The notes under the pieces are model-generated. The model ran no database searches. It saw only the letters and a list, made by a program, of their open reading frames with translations, and was not told the origin of the DNA. From assembly GCF_036663835.1 (NCBI RefSeq), contig NZ_JAXOJT010000002.1, positions 1,045,501-1,109,500 on the forward strand: a stretch of 64,000 nt of DNA, written 5' to 3'. Made by a program: the position numbers and the translations under genes. Numbering within the stretch: the stretch's first letter is position 1; each line of letters begins with the position of its first letter. Of the stretch, positions 62,008 to 64,000 are shown one piece after another. This DNA is from Sphingomonas sp. LT1P40. GTDB lineage: Bacteria; Pseudomonadota; Alphaproteobacteria; Sphingomonadales; Sphingomonadaceae.

Positions 62008-63045
62008 TTAGGCGTCGACCTTAATGACCCCGCGGCGGATCTGGTCGAGCTCGATGCTCTCGAACAGCGCCTGGAAATTGCCGTTGCCGAAACCCTCATT
62101 GCCCTTGCGCTGAATGATCTCGAAGAAGATCGGCCCGAACATGTTCTCGGTAAAGATCTGGAGCAACAGCCCTTCCTCACCGACATTGCCGTCGATCAGG
62201 ATGCGGTTCTTGCGCAGCCGCTCCAGGTCTTCGCCGTGGCCGGGGACGCGCTTGTCGACCAGTTCGTAATAAGTCTCGATCGTGTCCTGTAATTTCACGC
62301 CGCGCGCGCGCAGGCGTTCGACGGTGTCGAAAATGTCGGGCGTGGTCAGCGCGAGGTGCTGGATCCCTTCGCCCTTATATTCGCGGATGAATTCCTCGAT
62401 CTGGCTCTTGTCGTCCTGGCTTTCGTTCAGCGGGATACGGATCGCGCGGTCGGGGGCGATCATCGCCTGGCTGAACAGGCCGGTCGCCTGCCCCTTGATG
62501 TCGAAATATTTCTGCTCCTCGAAATTGAAGAGCGTCTTGTAGAATTCCGACCAGACCGACATCTGGCCGCGCTTCACATTGTGGGTGAGGTGGTCGAGCA
62601 GGTCGAGGCCGACATTGTTCGCGGCTTCGGCTTCACGCCAGCCCGGGATTTCGGCCCAATCGGCATAAGGGTCGCCGCCGTCCTGCATAAAATAAAGGTA
62701 GGAGCCGCCAATCCCCTCGATCACCGTGTCGTCCTCGATTGTCGACTTGGCACCATTGGCGAGCGCCCATTCCATAGCGGCGGTGGGGTCGGAGACGCGG
62801 AAGGCCATTGCGCTGGCCGATGCGCCATGTTCGTTGCGGAATTGCGCCACGCGGCCATCGGCATCGCGGTTGAGCATCAGGTTGATGCGACCCTGTTTAT
62901 AGCGGGTGATGTTCTTGGTCGGGTGGCGGTGGCTCGGCACGAAGCCCAGCTGCTCAAACTGCGCGCCCATCGCCGCCGGGTCGGGCGAGGTGAACTCGAC
63001 GAACTCGAAGCCGTTGAGGCCCAGCGGATTGGCGGTGTCGGTCAT
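62008..63045 (-). CDS. hppD: 4-hydroxyphenylpyruvate dioxygenase
   Basis: A 345-residue HppD with the Fe ligands visible: His in LDHLTHNV, His in GIQHLALTT and Glu in GPIFFEIIQRKG, plus EEGLLLQIFTENMF and the C-terminal GFGNGNFQALFESIE. It converts 4-hydroxyphenylpyruvate to homogentisate, the substrate of HmgA next to it. A good 16-bp palindrome lies upstream, so tight control is likely. Confidence 0.96.
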   Translation of the reverse strand: MTDTANPLGLNGFEFVEFTSPDPAAMGAQFEQLGFVPSHRHPTKNITRYKQGRINLMLNRDADGRVAQFRNEHGASASAMAFRVSDPTAAMEWALANGAKSTIEDDTVIEGIGGSYLYFMQDGGDPYADWAEIPGWREAEAANNVGLDLLDHLTHNVKRGQMSVWSEFYKTLFNFEEQKYFDIKGQATGLFSQAMIAPDRAIRIPLNESQDDKSQIEEFIREYKGEGIQHLALTTPDIFDTVERLRARGVKLQDTIETYYELVDKRVPGHGEDLERLRKNRILIDGNVGEEGLLLQIFTENMFGPIFFEIIQRKGNEGFGNGNFQALFESIELDQIRRGVIKVDA

Positions 63046-63095
63046 CGCGGCATTCTCCGGAAAAACTGGCCGAAGGTTAGTCTAGTTCGGCATAT

Positions 63096-63111
63096 AGTGT
63101 CAAATGATACT
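63096..63111. promoter_or_regulatory. Probable MarR-type operator upstream of hppD
   Basis: AGTGTCA-AA-TGATACT, 16 bp with 6 of 7 arm positions paired (7 of 8 when extended by one base), 51 bp before the hppD ATG. The surroundings are AT-rich for this genome, as expected for a promoter. It resembles the site over the marR start codon at 49158. Confidence 0.5.
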
Positions 63112-63183
63112 AATCTTTTCGTCCGAACTTTCGCTTGTCAACGCAAGGTCGCGGAGAGAGGTTCGTGCCGGAGGGGGACGATC

Positions 63184-64000
63184 ATGGCCCATGTTTCACG
63201 ATCGCTGATCGCCGCATTGTCGTTGCTGGCGGCCGGGGTCGCGCATGGGCAGCAGCAGATCGACGTCAAACAACCGAGTGCGGCGTTCCTTGCCGCGTTC
63301 GAGAGCGGCGATCTGCGCAAGGCACTGCCGCTGATCGAGCCCGACACCAAGGCGTGTGTTGCCGCCGCCGGCGGGGACAAGGCCGACAAGGATACGCTGG
63401 CACCGTGCGTGATGCTGCTCGCTTATTATGGTGCCGGGCTGGCGGGAGCCGACCGGATTCGGGAGGCGTTGCCGATTTCGCGCAAGGCGGTCGAGGTTGC
63501 GGCCGACTTCGGCGAAGCGAGCGAGATTTCCATCGTCGCCAATTTGCTGTTCGGGCTGACGCTGGAGCGGCAAGGCCAGCATGGCGATGCCGAGCAGCCG
63601 TACCGGATTTCGCTTCAGGGTGCCGAGCAACTGCTGAAGGGCGATCCCGCGCTGGCGACCTATATCATCCGTCGCGCAAGCAATTTGCTGATGCTGGGCC
63701 GGTTCGCCGAAGCGCTGCCGCTGGCCGAACGCGCGATTGCGATCGCCGGGGATACGGCGGACGGCGCGTTTTTCCGGCTGATGCAGGGCAATGCGCTGAT
63801 GCGGCTGGGCCGGATGGCGGAGGCGGAGGCGGCGTTCACGCGCGGGATCCAGCGCCTGACCGCATTGGTCGGCGCGGATGTCACCGAGACGCTGGCGTTG
63901 CGCGAAGCGCTGGCGCTGTATTTCGCGGAACAGAATCGCGCGGACGAAGCGATTGCGATCTGGCGTCGGACGCTGGCGATCCGGCGGACGCGGGGCGAGG
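63184..64000 (+). CDS. Exported TPR-repeat protein, 3' end outside the window
   Basis: At least 272 residues, open to the window edge. A Sec signal (SLIAALSLLAAGVAHG) is followed by TPR-like helices: SAAFLAAFESGDLRKALPL, EISIVANLLFGLTLERQGQHGDAE, FRLMQGNALMRLGRMAEAEAAFTRG and EALALYFAEQNRADEAIAIW. In sphingomonads such N-termini often precede a C-terminal CHAT protease domain; that part would lie outside this window, so it is only a possibility. Divergent from hppD. Confidence 0.8.
   Translation, partial: MAHVSRSLIAALSLLAAGVAHGQQQIDVKQPSAAFLAAFESGDLRKALPLIEPDTKACVAAAGGDKADKDTLAPCVMLLAYYGAGLAGADRIREALPISRKAVEVAADFGEASEISIVANLLFGLTLERQGQHGDAEQPYRISLQGAEQLLKGDPALATYIIRRASNLLMLGRFAEALPLAERAIAIAGDTADGAFFRLMQGNALMRLGRMAEAEAAFTRGIQRLTALVGADVTETLALREALALYFAEQNRADEAIAIWRRTLAIRRTRGE

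Noticed and set aside
1..64000. CRISPR arrays, insertion sequences or defence islands
   Set aside because: No regularly spaced direct repeats, transposases or terminal repeats were seen; the repeats found are isolated palindromes.

Overview
The window looks like chromosomal DNA of a high-GC alphaproteobacterium in the Sphingomonadales, most likely Sphingomonas or a near relative. The sequence signs are a good EcfG-type promoter (GGAAC-N16-CGTT), many Tat-exported and lipoprotein enzymes, a large sugar-type TonB-dependent receptor, long GC-rich intergenic palindromes, and tight ATGA/GTGA gene overlaps. This placement is inference; no database search was possible. I see no insertion sequence, prophage or CRISPR array.

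Bases 1-11,200 are mostly housekeeping: a CAP lipoprotein, hemW, then a divergent LpoA-like lipoprotein facing rsmI - small membrane protein - yraN - gshB. These are followed by a GAF protein, a DedA protein, a glyoxalase operon (gloA - nitronate monooxygenase - gloB), an alpha/beta-hydrolase/TPR pair and xerC. Bases 11,200-22,500 hold a Cu/Zn SOD lipoprotein, thpR, a Bax-inhibitor-1 protein, a small hydrophilic protein under a probable general-stress promoter, an M20 peptidase, 3-hydroxybutyrate dehydrogenase with a patatin, a YpfJ-like metalloprotease, a short Gre-like factor, an HNH-like protein, rsgA, tRNA-Ala(CGC) and an acetylpolyamine-amidohydrolase-like protein. Bases 22,580-27,060 carry a periplasmic PaoABC-type molybdenum hydroxylase, next to what looks like a deletion scar that fused the ends of a cupin gene and a LysR gene.

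Bases 27,057-49,080 form a coherent pectin/hexuronate utilisation locus. Three leftward genes encode a TonB-dependent receptor, an esterase and a GH43 enzyme. Three rightward genes encode a ThuA-cupin fusion, a PelA/Pel-15E-type pectate lyase and a DUF4861 protein. A second leftward operon is uxaC-kduI-kduD-kdgK-carboxylesterase. A LacI-family regulator lies opposite uxaA and a uxuB-like reductase, followed by an FAH-family hydratase and an ExuT-like transporter. Five copies of one LacI-type operator (perfect half-site TGACACCGGT) sit upstream of every transcription unit in the locus. I read it as one regulon that brings pectin fragments and hexuronates to 2-keto-3-deoxygluconate and then to KDPG for the Entner-Doudoroff pathway.

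Bases 49,080-64,000 contain a MarR regulator, malate synthase G, the TamA/TamB pair, a STAS-like protein, a Baeyer-Villiger-type monooxygenase behind an 18-bp palindrome, the tyrosine-catabolism genes hmgA and hppD with a Rieske protein, and a TPR protein cut by the window edge. The hppD and marR start regions share a similar palindrome, so the MarR protein may control tyrosine degradation.
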